35,114 bases of DNA from JAAUSY01 sp964526735 (GCA_964526735.1 CAZGLO010000037.1:1-35114); one strand, 5' to 3'. Shown: positions 1 through 8,172, counted from the stretch's first letter. A program made the numbers and translations. The notes: generated by a model from the letters alone, not told the origin.

Positions 1-28
1 CCTCCCACCCGCTTTCAGCGGTGGGAGG
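1..28. repeat. palindromic hairpin at window edge, IS-end-like
   Basis: Bases 1-8 pair with 21-28, base 9 bulges, and 10-13 pair with 17-20 around a 3-base loop. The following bases (GGAGGAA..CGCC) resemble the sequence after the hairpin at 16194-16216 beside the tnpB remnant, so this looks like an IS200/IS605-type end. The rpiA stop codon lies inside the hairpin. The origin is inferred; the pairing is seen directly. Confidence 0.5.
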
Positions 29-722
29 AACGCCCTGAAGGGTAAACATCTATGACCGCGACTCCATCTGCTGAGCCAACGTAAGCAAGGTCAGCCATCC
101 CAAGGAACAGACCATGTCCCAACACTCCCGCTTGCGCATCGAGCCGCTGAGCGGTGTCATATGGGTCGGCTATGCCTTCTGGGAACGAACAATCAACGAT
201 GTAGTTGCCATTATCGGTGACGTAGGGCTGCCCTTCATCCGTCTTGCGCAACACTGGCCGTGCTCCGAGCTGCTCAAACAACGGGAGATTACTTGTCCAC
301 CCAAAGGGGAGGACTTCCACCGGCAGGGGCGACACGCTCCCCAGTTGTTCGACACGCTTGCTGTCATCGGCAATAATCACGAACCGTTTTGATGCCGCCG
401 CGACAATCTTCTCGCGCAACAACGCCCCTCCCAACCCCTTGATAAGATATAGCTCTGGCGAAATCTCGTCTGCTCCATCAATCGTCAGGTCAAGATGTGG
501 GCACTGCTCCAACGTAGTGAGGGTGATGTTGAGCTGTCGCGCCAACGCCGCAGTCGCTTCGGAGGTGGGCACACACACAATCTCGCTGAGGGTTCCCTCT
601 TGGATGCGGCGACCCAGCGCCTCAAGCAAAAACCGGACGGTTGACCCCGTGCCAAGCCCAACCTTCATCCCGCTCTCTACCAAGACTGCTGCTTGTTCGG
701 CGGCCATCTGTTTCAAGTTCAT
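15..722 (-). CDS. rpiA: ribose-5-phosphate isomerase A
   Basis: Interconverts ribose-5-phosphate and ribulose-5-phosphate, feeding phosphoribulokinase in the CBB cycle and the pentose phosphate pathway; cytosolic. Family motifs are clear: GLGTGST at about residues 22-28, DGADE at 82-86 and KGLGGALLREK at 95-105. The chosen ATG at 720-722 gives 235 residues and has AGGA about 9 bases upstream; a longer frame to 752 adds ten unsupported residues. The conserved fold ends near AVID, and the last residues (about VYPSGRSSHR) run into the edge hairpin, so the native C-terminus may have been replaced when a mobile element inserted. It is the last gene of the CBB cluster, about 109 bases after prk. 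Confidence 0.95.
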   Translation of the reverse strand: MNLKQMAAEQAAVLVESGMKVGLGTGSTVRFLLEALGRRIQEGTLSEIVCVPTSEATAALARQLNITLTTLEQCPHLDLTIDGADEISPELYLIKGLGGALLREKIVAAASKRFVIIADDSKRVEQLGSVSPLPVEVLPFGWTSNLPLFEQLGARPVLRKTDEGQPYVTDNGNYIVDCSFPEGIADPYDTAQRLDAQAGVLGHGLFLGMADLAYVGSADGVAVIDVYPSGRSSHR

Positions 723-801
723 AACATCGTTCCTAAGCTGCTGTGCTCGCAAAACCTCGTTTCAACGACGCATATGGCTTGCCCTTTACGCACAATCTTC
801 A

Positions 802-823
802 GATTCCTCTGATTCCTCAGATT
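802..823. repeat. 9-bp tandem repeat in prk-rpiA spacer
   Basis: The unit GATTCCTCT occurs at 802-810, is repeated as GATTCCTCA at 811-819, and starts a third time at 820-823. It lies between the prk stop (832) and rpiA start (722). It is one of several 7- to 11-bp tandem repeats in this window. Confidence 0.6.
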
Positions 824-831
824 GTACCGGA

Positions 832-1842
832 CTATTGCATAACTGTCACCGGAGTGGTACCAAGGCGGCTCAATGCGGCAACCGGCTTGGCAAAGGGCAA
901 CTCATCCACGTCGCTGTACTGGCGCAGAAGGTGGTAGGTCAAGAACAATTGCGTCAAGGCGAGCGGGTCGCTGTGGCGCAGCTCTGCACTATCGTAGTAG
1001 TCACCAAACTGGTCGGCGTTCAGCGGTTTCTCATCTGGCATGTTATCCCAGATAACCTTCTCCAACGCGGTGGCGTGGTCAGGAACCACGTTGCCATCGA
1101 TTTCCAGCACGTCGACCGGCTTGCCGCTGTCACGGCCCAAGATCAACCGCAGCCCATTATCTTCCTCGGAAGCTTGCCACAGGTAGCTCAGGTCGGGGTG
1201 GGGGATGGTCGGGCGCAGGGTCAGCCGCACGTTGAGGTTGGCCCCTGCTTCCTCGATCGTCTTGCCTTCCGGCGGGTAGAAGTGCACGATGACATCGGAG
1301 TTTTCGCGCTGCGGGCGGATGAAGTCGCGAGAATCTGGCTCGCGCTTCTCGATATCGGCCAGCACCTGCTCTGGCGTGTAGCCACGCTTGGTCGTATCGC
1401 GCTTGACCTTCCACTGCTTGCGCATGTCTTCTTGCGGGTCGAGGTAGACCTTGATGTCGTAAAATTGGCGCATGGCGGGGGTAGAGAACCCAAGCAGCCC
1501 CTCGACAATCACAAACTCGCGCGGCTCGATGTATTCTGGGCGCACCAGCGTGCCGTTGGAGTGGTCGTAGACCGGCTTGAGAATAGGCTGGCCATAGTGC
1601 AACCGCTCCAAGTGCAACTGCATAATGTCAAGGTAGTTGCAGTCGGGGTGGAGAGCCGTGATTTTGCGCTCCGAGCGCTCTTTGCGGTCATACTTGTGAT
1701 AGTCGTCTGTGCACACATGGGTGACCCGTTCGGGGCCAATCAATTTCACCAATCCGCTTGAGATCGTGGTTTTTCCGGCGGCGCTGTCTCCCACGATACC
1801 CAGGATGATTGGTCGTTTTCGTCTTTCGATAGCCATAGTCAT
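832..1842 (-). CDS. prk: phosphoribulokinase, downstream copy
   Basis: Phosphorylates ribulose-5-phosphate with ATP to make ribulose-1,5-bisphosphate for RubisCO. The P-loop GDSAAGKT lies at residues 18-25, the DDYH motif follows at about 46-49, then EGLLGF and a basic KWKVKRD segment. About 336 residues, the size of class II (cyanobacterial/plant-like) enzymes. In cyanobacteria and plants one of the two redox cysteines sits in the P-loop (GCGKS); here it is Ala, so the CP12/thioredoxin pair is broken, although the second Cys (about 44) remains. A purine-rich GGGG is only 2-3 bases from the ATG at 1842 but about 8 bases from a second in-frame ATG at 1836, which is the better-supported start. 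It begins 7 bases after the other prk and is clearly its paralogue. Confidence 0.93.
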   Translation of the reverse strand: MTMAIERRKRPIILGIVGDSAAGKTTISSGLVKLIGPERVTHVCTDDYHKYDRKERSERKITALHPDCNYLDIMQLHLERLHYGQPILKPVYDHSNGTLVRPEYIEPREFVIVEGLLGFSTPAMRQFYDIKVYLDPQEDMRKQWKVKRDTTKRGYTPEQVLADIEKREPDSRDFIRPQRENSDVIVHFYPPEGKTIEEAGANLNVRLTLRPTIPHPDLSYLWQASEEDNGLRLILGRDSGKPVDVLEIDGNVVPDHATALEKVIWDNMPDEKPLNADQFGDYYDSAELRHSDPLALTQLFLTYHLLRQYSDVDELPFAKPVAALSRLGTTPVTVMQ

Positions 1843-1849
1843 TTCCCCT

Positions 1850-2800
1850 TTATTGATCCTTCTTTAACAATCGTTCTTTCTCTAAACGCCCAAGCAAGAG
1901 ATGGTATGCAATCAGCAACTGAGTCAATCCGAGCGGATGACTCTGTCGTTCTTCTCTTCCGTCGACAAAGGTGCCGATCTGCTCTGGCCGTAGGTGCTGG
2001 AGTTCGGAGAGATGCGCCCAGATGGCGTCTTCGATACCCTTGGCCTGCTCATCGGTGACATTGCCGTCGATATCAAGAAATTCGGTCAATCGGCCTTCAT
2101 CGCGTCCCACACGGAGGCGGAGGGCCGGTTCCCCATTGCCACCCTCAGAGATGACATCGTTGAGATCGGGATGGGGCAACGTTGAACGCAGGGTCAATTG
2201 GACGTTGAGATGCTTGTTGTCCGTAGGATCGTGGGGAGCATAAAATCGCACCACCATATCCGCCCATTTGCGCTGAGGGCGGATAAACTCCGCCGAATCG
2301 GGTTCTCGCTTCTCAAGTTCCTTCAACACCTGCTCTGGCGTGTAGCCACGTTTGGTTGTATCGCGCTTGACTTTCCATTGTTTCCGCAGCGGCTCGGGTG
2401 GGTCAAGATAGACCTTGACCCGAAATACGTCGCGGAGAGCGGGAGTCGCAAAGCCCAACAAGCCCTCGATGATCAGAAATTGCTTTGGCTTGATGTATTC
2501 AGGCGGGTCAAAATCGCCTGTGCTGTGGTTATACACCGGCTTGAGAATGGGCTCACCATCAGCAAGACACCGCATATGCTGCTCAAGAATATCCATGTAG
2601 TTGCACTCTGGGTGCAAGGCCGTGATATTCAGCTCGCGCCGCTGCTGACGGTTGTAGCGGTGATAATCATCGGTGCAGATGACCGTCACGCGGTCTGGGC
2701 CTAAAATGCTTGCGATACCAGCCGTAATAGTGGTCTTCCCGGCCGCGCTATCACCAACGACTCCCAGGATAACGGGTCGGTGAGGCATAGGGTTTTCCAT
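1850..2800 (-). CDS. prk: phosphoribulokinase, upstream copy
   Basis: A second ATP:ribulose-5-phosphate kinase lying head to tail with the first. It has P-loop GDSAAGKT at residues 16-23, ICTDDYH at 41-47, an EGLLGF motif and the shared KQWKVKRDTTKRGYTPEQVL block; 316 residues. The N-terminal two thirds align almost without gaps to the downstream copy, while the C-terminal third has diverged, which argues for an old tandem duplication rather than a recent repeat. It starts 22 bases after cbbX. ATG at 2800 has AGG directly against it; an alternative ATG four codons later (2788) has slightly better spacing. Whether both copies are active, or one is specialised for conditions or prefers another sugar phosphate or nucleoside, cannot be told from sequence. 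Confidence 0.92.
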   Translation of the reverse strand: MENPMPHRPVILGVVGDSAAGKTTITAGIASILGPDRVTVICTDDYHRYNRQQRRELNITALHPECNYMDILEQHMRCLADGEPILKPVYNHSTGDFDPPEYIKPKQFLIIEGLLGFATPALRDVFRVKVYLDPPEPLRKQWKVKRDTTKRGYTPEQVLKELEKREPDSAEFIRPQRKWADMVVRFYAPHDPTDNKHLNVQLTLRSTLPHPDLNDVISEGGNGEPALRLRVGRDEGRLTEFLDIDGNVTDEQAKGIEDAIWAHLSELQHLRPEQIGTFVDGREERQSHPLGLTQLLIAYHLLLGRLEKERLLKKDQ

Positions 2801-2822
2801 CCTAGCTCAACTTTTACTCGCG

Positions 2823-3797
2823 CTACGTTCCAGACTCGTCTTCGGCGGCCATGGGGTTGCCCATGTCTTCGTCGAGCTTGCCTTGGAACACCCGGCTACG
2901 CCGGATATCGTCCTCATCGAGGCGAACGAGTTCCTCTTTGAGGATACGCCCACCTTGATGAATGAGGCGGTTGGCTTGCCGGAGCTTCGCGCGATCTATT
3001 GCATTACGCACACTTCGCGCGTTGGAGAAGTGTGGCAATGTCGTGCGACGTTCAAGATACTCGCGGAACGCCTGGCGTGACCGATCATCGAAGTGGTACA
3101 TCTGGTCACGCACCAGCAACTCGGCAATTGCCATCAGCTCATCAAGCGAATAATCTGGGAAGTCGATGTGATGTGCGATGCGGGAGTGAAAGCCCGGGTT
3201 GGACTGAAAGAACGTGTCCATGCGGTCTTTATACCCCGCCAAGATGACTACCAGATTGTCGCGCTCATTCTCCATCGCTTGGAGCAAGATTTCGATGGTT
3301 TCTTGGCCGTAGTCGCGTTCGTTTTCGGGCCGGTAGAGGTAGTAGGCCTCGTCGATAAACAAGACCCCACCCATCGCCTTCTTAATCATCTCCTTGGTCT
3401 TAGGAGCGGTGTGGCCAATGTACTGCCCCACGAGGTCATCCCGCGTGGCGACCACCAGGTGGCCCCTACGAACATACCCCATATGGTGCAAGATCTTGGA
3501 CATACGCATCGCGACGGTCGTTTTCCCCGTACCTGGGCGGCCTGTGAAGCTCATATGCAACGTAGGCGGCTCAGTCGTCAGCCCCAGGTGATCACGCAAA
3601 CGGTCGATAAGCAGTTGCGAGGCAATCTCGCGAATGCGGTTTTTGACCGGCCTCAATCCAATCAACTGTTCATCCAACTCATCAAGCACCTGCTGCACAT
3701 TGGAATCACGATAGGCCGCGTCTAGATCGACATGGGTTTGTTCGGTTAGGGGGGTCTCTTCTTCAGGTTGTTGGGTTTGGGGAGTGTCGGTCGTCAT
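2823..3797 (-). CDS. cbbX: red-type RubisCO activase CbbX
   Basis: AAA+ ATPase that removes inhibitory sugar phosphates from red-type RubisCO by pulling on the RbcL C-terminus. Walker A GRPGTGKT is at residues 86-93, the pore-loop region GQYIGHTAP at about 124-132 and Walker B VLFIDE at 145-150. The start chosen is the ATG at 3795-3797 (324 residues), with GAGGTGG about 5 bases upstream; a GTG six codons earlier is less likely. The protein carries an acidic, disordered-looking N-terminus of about 30 residues. It follows rbcS after a 102-base spacer holding a perfect hairpin, and precedes prk by 22 bases. Its presence agrees with the red-type large subunit next door. Confidence 0.95.
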   Translation of the reverse strand: MTTDTPQTQQPEEETPLTEQTHVDLDAAYRDSNVQQVLDELDEQLIGLRPVKNRIREIASQLLIDRLRDHLGLTTEPPTLHMSFTGRPGTGKTTVAMRMSKILHHMGYVRRGHLVVATRDDLVGQYIGHTAPKTKEMIKKAMGGVLFIDEAYYLYRPENERDYGQETIEILLQAMENERDNLVVILAGYKDRMDTFFQSNPGFHSRIAHHIDFPDYSLDELMAIAELLVRDQMYHFDDRSRQAFREYLERRTTLPHFSNARSVRNAIDRAKLRQANRLIHQGGRILKEELVRLDEDDIRRSRVFQGKLDEDMGNPMAAEDESGT

Positions 3798-3835
3798 ACC
3801 TACCACCTCGTACACTACAATTGATTTGGTGAACG

Positions 3836-3863
3836 GATAGCACGAGACATTTCTCGTGCTATC
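3836..3863 (-). other. perfect 12-bp stem-loop between rbcS and cbbX
   Basis: Bases 3836-3847 pair perfectly with 3852-3863 around a 4-base loop. In the minus-strand transcript the stem lies between rbcS and cbbX and is not followed by a U-run. It therefore looks more like an mRNA-stabilising or processing element, or a partial attenuator, than a classical intrinsic terminator. Such a device would keep rbcLS message above that of cbbX and prk. Confidence 0.7.
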
Positions 3864-3873
3864 ACATCAACAT

Positions 3874-3892
3874 CGATACTCGATACTCGATA
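3874..3892. repeat. 7-bp tandem repeat
   Basis: CGATACT occurs at 3874-3880 and 3881-3887, followed by a partial CGATA at 3888-3892, between rbcS and the stem-loop. Short, but the same style as the 9-bp repeats elsewhere in the window. Confidence 0.5.
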
Positions 3893-3899
3893 ACGAATG

Positions 3900-4319
3900 T
3901 TAGCTGTATCGCTGACCGGGCGCTTTGTCAAATGCGTAGGGATGAACGGTATAGGAGACCTGGCGGTCGGGCCGCTCCATCCGGTCAAGGCGGAAGCCTG
4001 GCTCACCCTCTGGCCGCTGCACGATGAAGCTCAAGGCAATCGTCTGGCGACCCAAGCTGCGGTCATACCCATTCACGCGGACGTAGCAGTTGGGGTTGGC
4101 CTGGCGGCACTCGTTGATCGTCCCCATTGCTCCGGCGGCGTCCTTCAGCTCAAACATCGGCATCCCCCACATGTCCCAGTAGATGTTGCGGGGGTGGGGG
4201 TCGTCGGTGTACTCCACCGCTACCGACCACCCGTTTTCAATGCAGTACTGAACCTGCTCTTTGATCTCATCGTCCGTAAAATCGGGCAAGTAAGAAAACG
4301 TCCCTTGTCGAATTCTCAT
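3900..4319 (-). CDS. rbcS: RubisCO small subunit, red type
   Basis: Small subunit (also called CbbS) of form I ribulose-1,5-bisphosphate carboxylase/oxygenase, which caps the L8 core in the L8S8 holoenzyme. At 139 residues, with a C-terminal extension after the conserved core (region around FRLDRMERPDRQ onward), it matches red-type small subunits, whose extra C-terminal strands fill the central channel. Conserved segments include QGTFSYLPDFTDDEI at the N-terminus and YWDMWGMPMFEL near residues 47-58. It starts 25 bases after rbcL and is surely co-transcribed. AGGAA lies about 12 bases before the ATG. Confidence 0.96.
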   Translation of the reverse strand: MRIRQGTFSYLPDFTDDEIKEQVQYCIENGWSVAVEYTDDPHPRNIYWDMWGMPMFELKDAAGAMGTINECRQANPNCYVRVNGYDRSLGRQTIALSFIVQRPEGEPGFRLDRMERPDRQVSYTVHPYAFDKAPGQRYS

Positions 4320-4344
4320 CGCGTTTCTATTTCCTTTCTCAAAC

Positions 4345-5781
4345 TTAGGATGGCGTCGGTATCACGTCGGGCGTGTCGGTGGACTCGTAGTCGAACGTCA
4401 CGTCCTTCCAAATATCAAGCGCCTTCTGCAACGCAGGCGAGAAGCGGGCGGCCTTCTTCAAGATTTCGGGGCCTTCACTCATGTAGTCGCGGCCAGCGTT
4501 GCGGGCTTGGATCATCGCCTCAAGCGCGACCCGGTTGGCCTCGGCACCGGCGGCCACGCCATCGGGGTGACCAATCGTCCCACCACCGAATTGGAGCACG
4601 ACATCTTCGCCGAAGTGATCCAGCAAGAGGTGCATCTGGCCAGCGTGGATACCACCTGACGCGACCGGCATCACCGGCGCAAGCGACGCCCAGTCTTGCT
4701 CGAAGTAGAGGCCTTGCTCTGGCAGAGCGGGGGTCTTGTTGACGCGCATCGTCGTGCAGTAGCCCTTCACCGAGCGGGGGTCACCCTCAAGCTTGCCGAC
4801 GACCGTCCCGGAGTGGAGGTGGTCGCAGCCTGCCATACGGAGCCACTTGGTGATGACGCGGAAGTTGACACCGTGGGTCTTCTGGCGGGTGAAGGTGCTG
4901 TGGCTGGCGCGGTGCATGTGCAGCAACACGCCGTTCTTGCGCGCCCAGTGCGACAGCGACTGGATGGCGGTGTAGCCAACCGTGAGGTCGATCATGATAA
5001 TGGGGCTACCAAGCTCTTTGGCAAACTCGGCGCGCTCGTAGATCTCCTCCATCGTCGCAGCCGTGACGTTGAGGTAGTGACCCTTGATCTCGCCCGAATC
5101 TGCCATCGCGCGGTTGACGGCTTCCATCGAGAAGAGCCAGCGGTCACGCCAGCGCATAAACGGCTGGCTGTTGATGTTCTCGTCGTCCTTGGTGAAGTCA
5201 AGACCACCGCGGAGCGCTTCGTAGACCACGCGGCCATAGTTACGGGCCGACAGACCCAGCTTGGGCTTGATGGTCGCACCCAACAGAGGGCGTCCATACT
5301 TGTTGAGGTACTCCCGCTCCATCACGATACCGTGCGGCGGGCCTTGGAACGTCTTAGTATAGTGTGGCGGGATGCGCAGGTCTTCCAAACGGAGGGACTT
5401 GAGCGCTTTGAACCCAAACACGTTCCCGATGATCGAAGAGGTCATATTTGCAATCGAACCCTCTTCGAAGAGGTCAAGGTCGTAGGCAATGTAGGCGATG
5501 TATTGATCGGTGCCCGGCACGGGATCAACACGGTAGCACTTGGCCTGATAGTGCTCGTAGGCGCTCAAGAGGTCAGTCCAGACGACCGTCCACGTGGCGG
5601 TTGAGGACTCACCGGCGACGGATGCGCCTGCCTCAATGGGGTCAACGCCTTCCTGCGGCACCATACGGAACGCGGCAAGGATGTCAGTGTCTTTTGGCTC
5701 GTAGTCGGCGTCGTAAAAGCCCATCTGGGCATATGGCGTCACGCCTCCTACCAATCGTCCTCCGGCGGGTTTATCTGCCAT
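4345..5781 (-). CDS. rbcL: RubisCO large subunit, form I red type
   Basis: Catalytic subunit (also called CbbL) that carboxylates RuBP to two 3-phosphoglycerates; 478 residues. All key residues are visible: Glu58 and Asn120 of the N-domain, Lys172 (GATIKPK), carbamylated Lys198 with Asp200-Glu201 (TKDDEN), His290 (HMHRA), His323 and loop-6 Lys330 (GTVVGKLEGDP). These correspond to plant Glu60, Asn123, Lys175, Lys201, Asp203-Glu204, His294, His327 and Lys334. Neighbouring cbbX and the extended RbcS place it in the red (IC/ID) branch. The stretch after HMHRA reads SHSTF instead of the usual GN/GH form, a mild oddity. The ATG at 5781 has GGGAG 7 bases upstream. Confidence 0.98.
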   Translation of the reverse strand: MADKPAGGRLVGGVTPYAQMGFYDADYEPKDTDILAAFRMVPQEGVDPIEAGASVAGESSTATWTVVWTDLLSAYEHYQAKCYRVDPVPGTDQYIAYIAYDLDLFEEGSIANMTSSIIGNVFGFKALKSLRLEDLRIPPHYTKTFQGPPHGIVMEREYLNKYGRPLLGATIKPKLGLSARNYGRVVYEALRGGLDFTKDDENINSQPFMRWRDRWLFSMEAVNRAMADSGEIKGHYLNVTAATMEEIYERAEFAKELGSPIIMIDLTVGYTAIQSLSHWARKNGVLLHMHRASHSTFTRQKTHGVNFRVITKWLRMAGCDHLHSGTVVGKLEGDPRSVKGYCTTMRVNKTPALPEQGLYFEQDWASLAPVMPVASGGIHAGQMHLLLDHFGEDVVLQFGGGTIGHPDGVAAGAEANRVALEAMIQARNAGRDYMSEGPEILKKAARFSPALQKALDIWKDVTFDYESTDTPDVIPTPS

Positions 5782-5888
5782 GAGTACTCCCTTACTACTT
5801 TCTAGCTGTCCAAAATAGACCCGTAACAGGTTTCACGGTCTTCAACAAGCGACAAACAAAGCGATGCGACAAGCCCCTATAAACAGGC

Positions 5889-6872
5889 TTAGTACGCGAT
5901 CTCACTAAACACCTTGAGTTTATCCAGATGATGGGTGGCCTCGATGCGGCGAATGGTGTTCGATTTGGCGCGCATCACCAGCGATGAGGTGGTTGCCCCG
6001 TCGTGGCTGTACCGGACGCCTTGGAGCAGCTCTCCGTCGGTCACGCCGGTCGCGGCAAAGAAAATGTTTTCGCCTTTGGCCAGGTCGTTGGTGGTCACCA
6101 CTTGGTTGATATCAAGTCCGGCATCCAGCAACTGCTGACGTTCTTCGTCGCTCTGCGGAGACAGCCGTCCTTGAATTTCGCCGCCGGTGCACTGCAGGGC
6201 ACACGCGGTGATGACGCCTTCAGGTGTACCGCCGATGCCCATCAGGACATCAACGCCGGTATCGGGGAGAACGGCCATCAATGCACCCGAGACGTCGCCA
6301 TCGGTGATGAGGCGAATGCGTACCTCTAGGTTGCGGGCGGCCTCAATAATGTGGTTGTTGCGCGGGCGGTCGAGGGTCACCAGCGTCAAATCTTTGGTGT
6401 CTCTCCCCAATGCCTGCGCGATGGAGCGCAAGTTGGCGGCGGGTGATTGGGTGATGTCGATGGCACCGCGGGCACCCGGGCCGACCACGATTTTATCCAT
6501 ATAGAAGCCGGGGCCAGGACTCCACAACGCCCCCCGCTCGGCCATCGCCACCACAGAGATGGCATTTGGGCGGCCAAGCGCCAACAGCCGTGTTCCTTCC
6601 AATGGATCCACTGCAATATCAATCTGTGGCGGGTGGCCAGTGCCGATCTTCTCGCCATTGAAGAGCATTGGCGCGTCGTCTTTTTCGCCCTCGCCTATCA
6701 CGACGACACCGTCCATCTCGATGGAGCCAAGCACCAACCGCATAGCTTCAACGGCGGCATGGTCACCAGCTTCTTTGTTACCCCGCCCCATCCATCGGCC
6801 AGATGCCAGAGCGGCGGCTTCGGTCACACGCACCAGTTCGAGCGCGATATTACGATCCGGTTTCTCAGCCAT
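5889..6872 (-). CDS. glpX: class II fructose-1,6-bisphosphatase (GlpX/SBPase type)
   Basis: Mg2+/Mn2+-dependent phosphatase that converts FBP to fructose-6-phosphate and, in bifunctional family members, sedoheptulose-1,7-bisphosphate to sedoheptulose-7-phosphate. The metal-binding signature GEGEKDDAPM is at residues 60-69 and DPLEGT at about 89-94; GGTPEGV and the family's TDGDVSGA segment follow. At 327 residues it is full length. It lies 107 bases upstream of rbcL in the same direction, so it belongs to the CBB transcription unit. Whether it also acts on SBP cannot be read from sequence, though the context makes this likely because no separate SBPase is present. Confidence 0.95.
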   Translation of the reverse strand: MAEKPDRNIALELVRVTEAAALASGRWMGRGNKEAGDHAAVEAMRLVLGSIEMDGVVVIGEGEKDDAPMLFNGEKIGTGHPPQIDIAVDPLEGTRLLALGRPNAISVVAMAERGALWSPGPGFYMDKIVVGPGARGAIDITQSPAANLRSIAQALGRDTKDLTLVTLDRPRNNHIIEAARNLEVRIRLITDGDVSGALMAVLPDTGVDVLMGIGGTPEGVITACALQCTGGEIQGRLSPQSDEERQQLLDAGLDINQVVTTNDLAKGENIFFAATGVTDGELLQGVRYSHDGATTSSLVMRAKSNTIRRIEATHHLDKLKVFSEIAY

Positions 6873-6968
6873 TCCCCACTATTGCCTTTCCAAAACTATT
6901 CACAAGCACTGCTTCCAACAACGATATCGTGCGGTCTCTCTGCAAGAGGCAGGGAGAAAGTGATCACT

Positions 6969-7048
6969 CTGTCAGCTAAAGCAGACAGCTTCTCAGGACA
7001 CGCTCCGCCTATTGGCGCACGTTTCGTCCTGAAGGCTCGATCCGAGCC
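6969..7048 (-). other. structured fba-glpX intergenic region
   Basis: The 288-base gap between fba and glpX holds three inverted repeats in about 80 bases. They are 6969-6973 with 6984-6988; a longer imperfect stem 6994-6999 with 7026-7031 capped by 7006-7009/7014-7017; and a perfect 6-bp stem 7034-7039 with 7043-7048. None has a clear U-run in the transcript. The region may be an mRNA processing or attenuation site; I recognise no riboswitch. I see no gene in the gap. Confidence 0.45.
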
Positions 7049-7160
7049 GCAAAATGGAGGGGAACGCGGTGGCTCTCTGGTTCTCGTCTTTTGCCAAGCG
7101 TGAGGAGTTCACCGCGTTCATGTGCGCGAGGAGCGCTCTTTCAGGAGACGAACCCCTGCC

Positions 7161-8108
7161 CTACTTCAAAGCTGCGCGAATGTCGGGAAGCGTGCCATTT
7201 GAAAGGAGCTTCTCTGCCTTATCTACAATGAACTTCGCATACTCTTCAACAAAGACCGTTCCTGGCTTGCGGAAGTCGAAGTTTTCGGGGTGGTCGCGGA
7301 AGTGCTCGCGGTGGACGCGTGTCCATACCAACCGGCCGTCGGTGTCGATGTTGACCTTGGTGACGCCCAGCTTGGCCGCGTGGGCAAACTCGTTGGCATC
7401 CACACCGCGGGCATCCTTCAAGCTCCCGCCTGAATTATTGATGCGCTCAACTTCCTCTTGCGGGACGGAGCTTGAGCCGTGCATCACGAGCGGGAAGTTG
7501 GGCAAGCGCCGCTGAATCTCTTCGATACGGTCGAAGTGCAGCGATTGTTGTGTCTTGAATTTATACGCCCCGTGGCTGGTGCCGATGGCCACTGCCAAGC
7601 TATCGCAGCCGGTCTGCTCAACGAAGGCTTGAGCCTCATTGGGGTCGGTCAACAAGGCGTGTTTTTCATCGACCTTGATGTCTTCCTCAACCCCACCGAG
7701 CATCCCAAGCTCTGCCTCGACCGACAGCCCCTTGGCGTGTGCCCGCTCAACAACGCGCTTGGTAATTTCGACGTTCTTCTCGAACGGTTCGTGCGACGCG
7801 TCGATCATCACAGAGGAGTAGAAACCGGAATCAATGCAGTCGTAGCAGGTTTGCTCGTCACCATGATCAAGATGGACGGCGAAGACCAGTTCAGGGAAGA
7901 TCTCATCCGCGGTGCGGATAATCGCCTCAATCATCTTGACGTTTGCGTATTTCCGTGCCCCTTTGGAAATCTGCACAATGAAAGGAGCCTGCGCATCTTG
8001 ATGTCCCTTGAACAACCCAAGCGCCTGCTCCATATTGTTGATATTATATGCACCGATAGCATACTTGCCGTATGCCAACTTGAACAATGCGTCAGTCGTG
8101 ACGATCAT
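7161..8108 (-). CDS. fba: class II fructose-bisphosphate aldolase
   Basis: Zn2+-dependent aldolase that condenses glyceraldehyde-3-phosphate with dihydroxyacetone phosphate (and, in CBB organisms, often with erythrose-4-phosphate to form sedoheptulose-1,7-bisphosphate). Zn-site motif HLDHG at residues 79-83, EAELGMLGG at about 131-139, GTSHG at 176-180 and HGSS at 210-213 are all present; NINNMEQ marks the N-terminal substrate side. The ATG at 8108 (315 residues) is chosen because GGAGG lies about 11 bases upstream; a start 11 codons earlier has no support. It is the first gene of the CBB cluster. Confidence 0.96.
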   Translation of the reverse strand: MIVTTDALFKLAYGKYAIGAYNINNMEQALGLFKGHQDAQAPFIVQISKGARKYANVKMIEAIIRTADEIFPELVFAVHLDHGDEQTCYDCIDSGFYSSVMIDASHEPFEKNVEITKRVVERAHAKGLSVEAELGMLGGVEEDIKVDEKHALLTDPNEAQAFVEQTGCDSLAVAIGTSHGAYKFKTQQSLHFDRIEEIQRRLPNFPLVMHGSSSVPQEEVERINNSGGSLKDARGVDANEFAHAAKLGVTKVNIDTDGRLVWTRVHREHFRDHPENFDFRKPGTVFVEEYAKFIVDKAEKLLSNGTLPDIRAALK

Positions 8109-8172
8109 AAAGAAAATTCCTCCAAAACAAGAGTTATGCACGTTTTCCGGCTACCGCTAGGACACAGTCGTA

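Noticed and set aside
244..1761. Long plus-strand open frame of 505 codons across rpiA and prk
   Set aside because: Shadow of two well-supported minus-strand genes; its translation is low in sense and contains repeats arising from the 9-bp spacer repeat.
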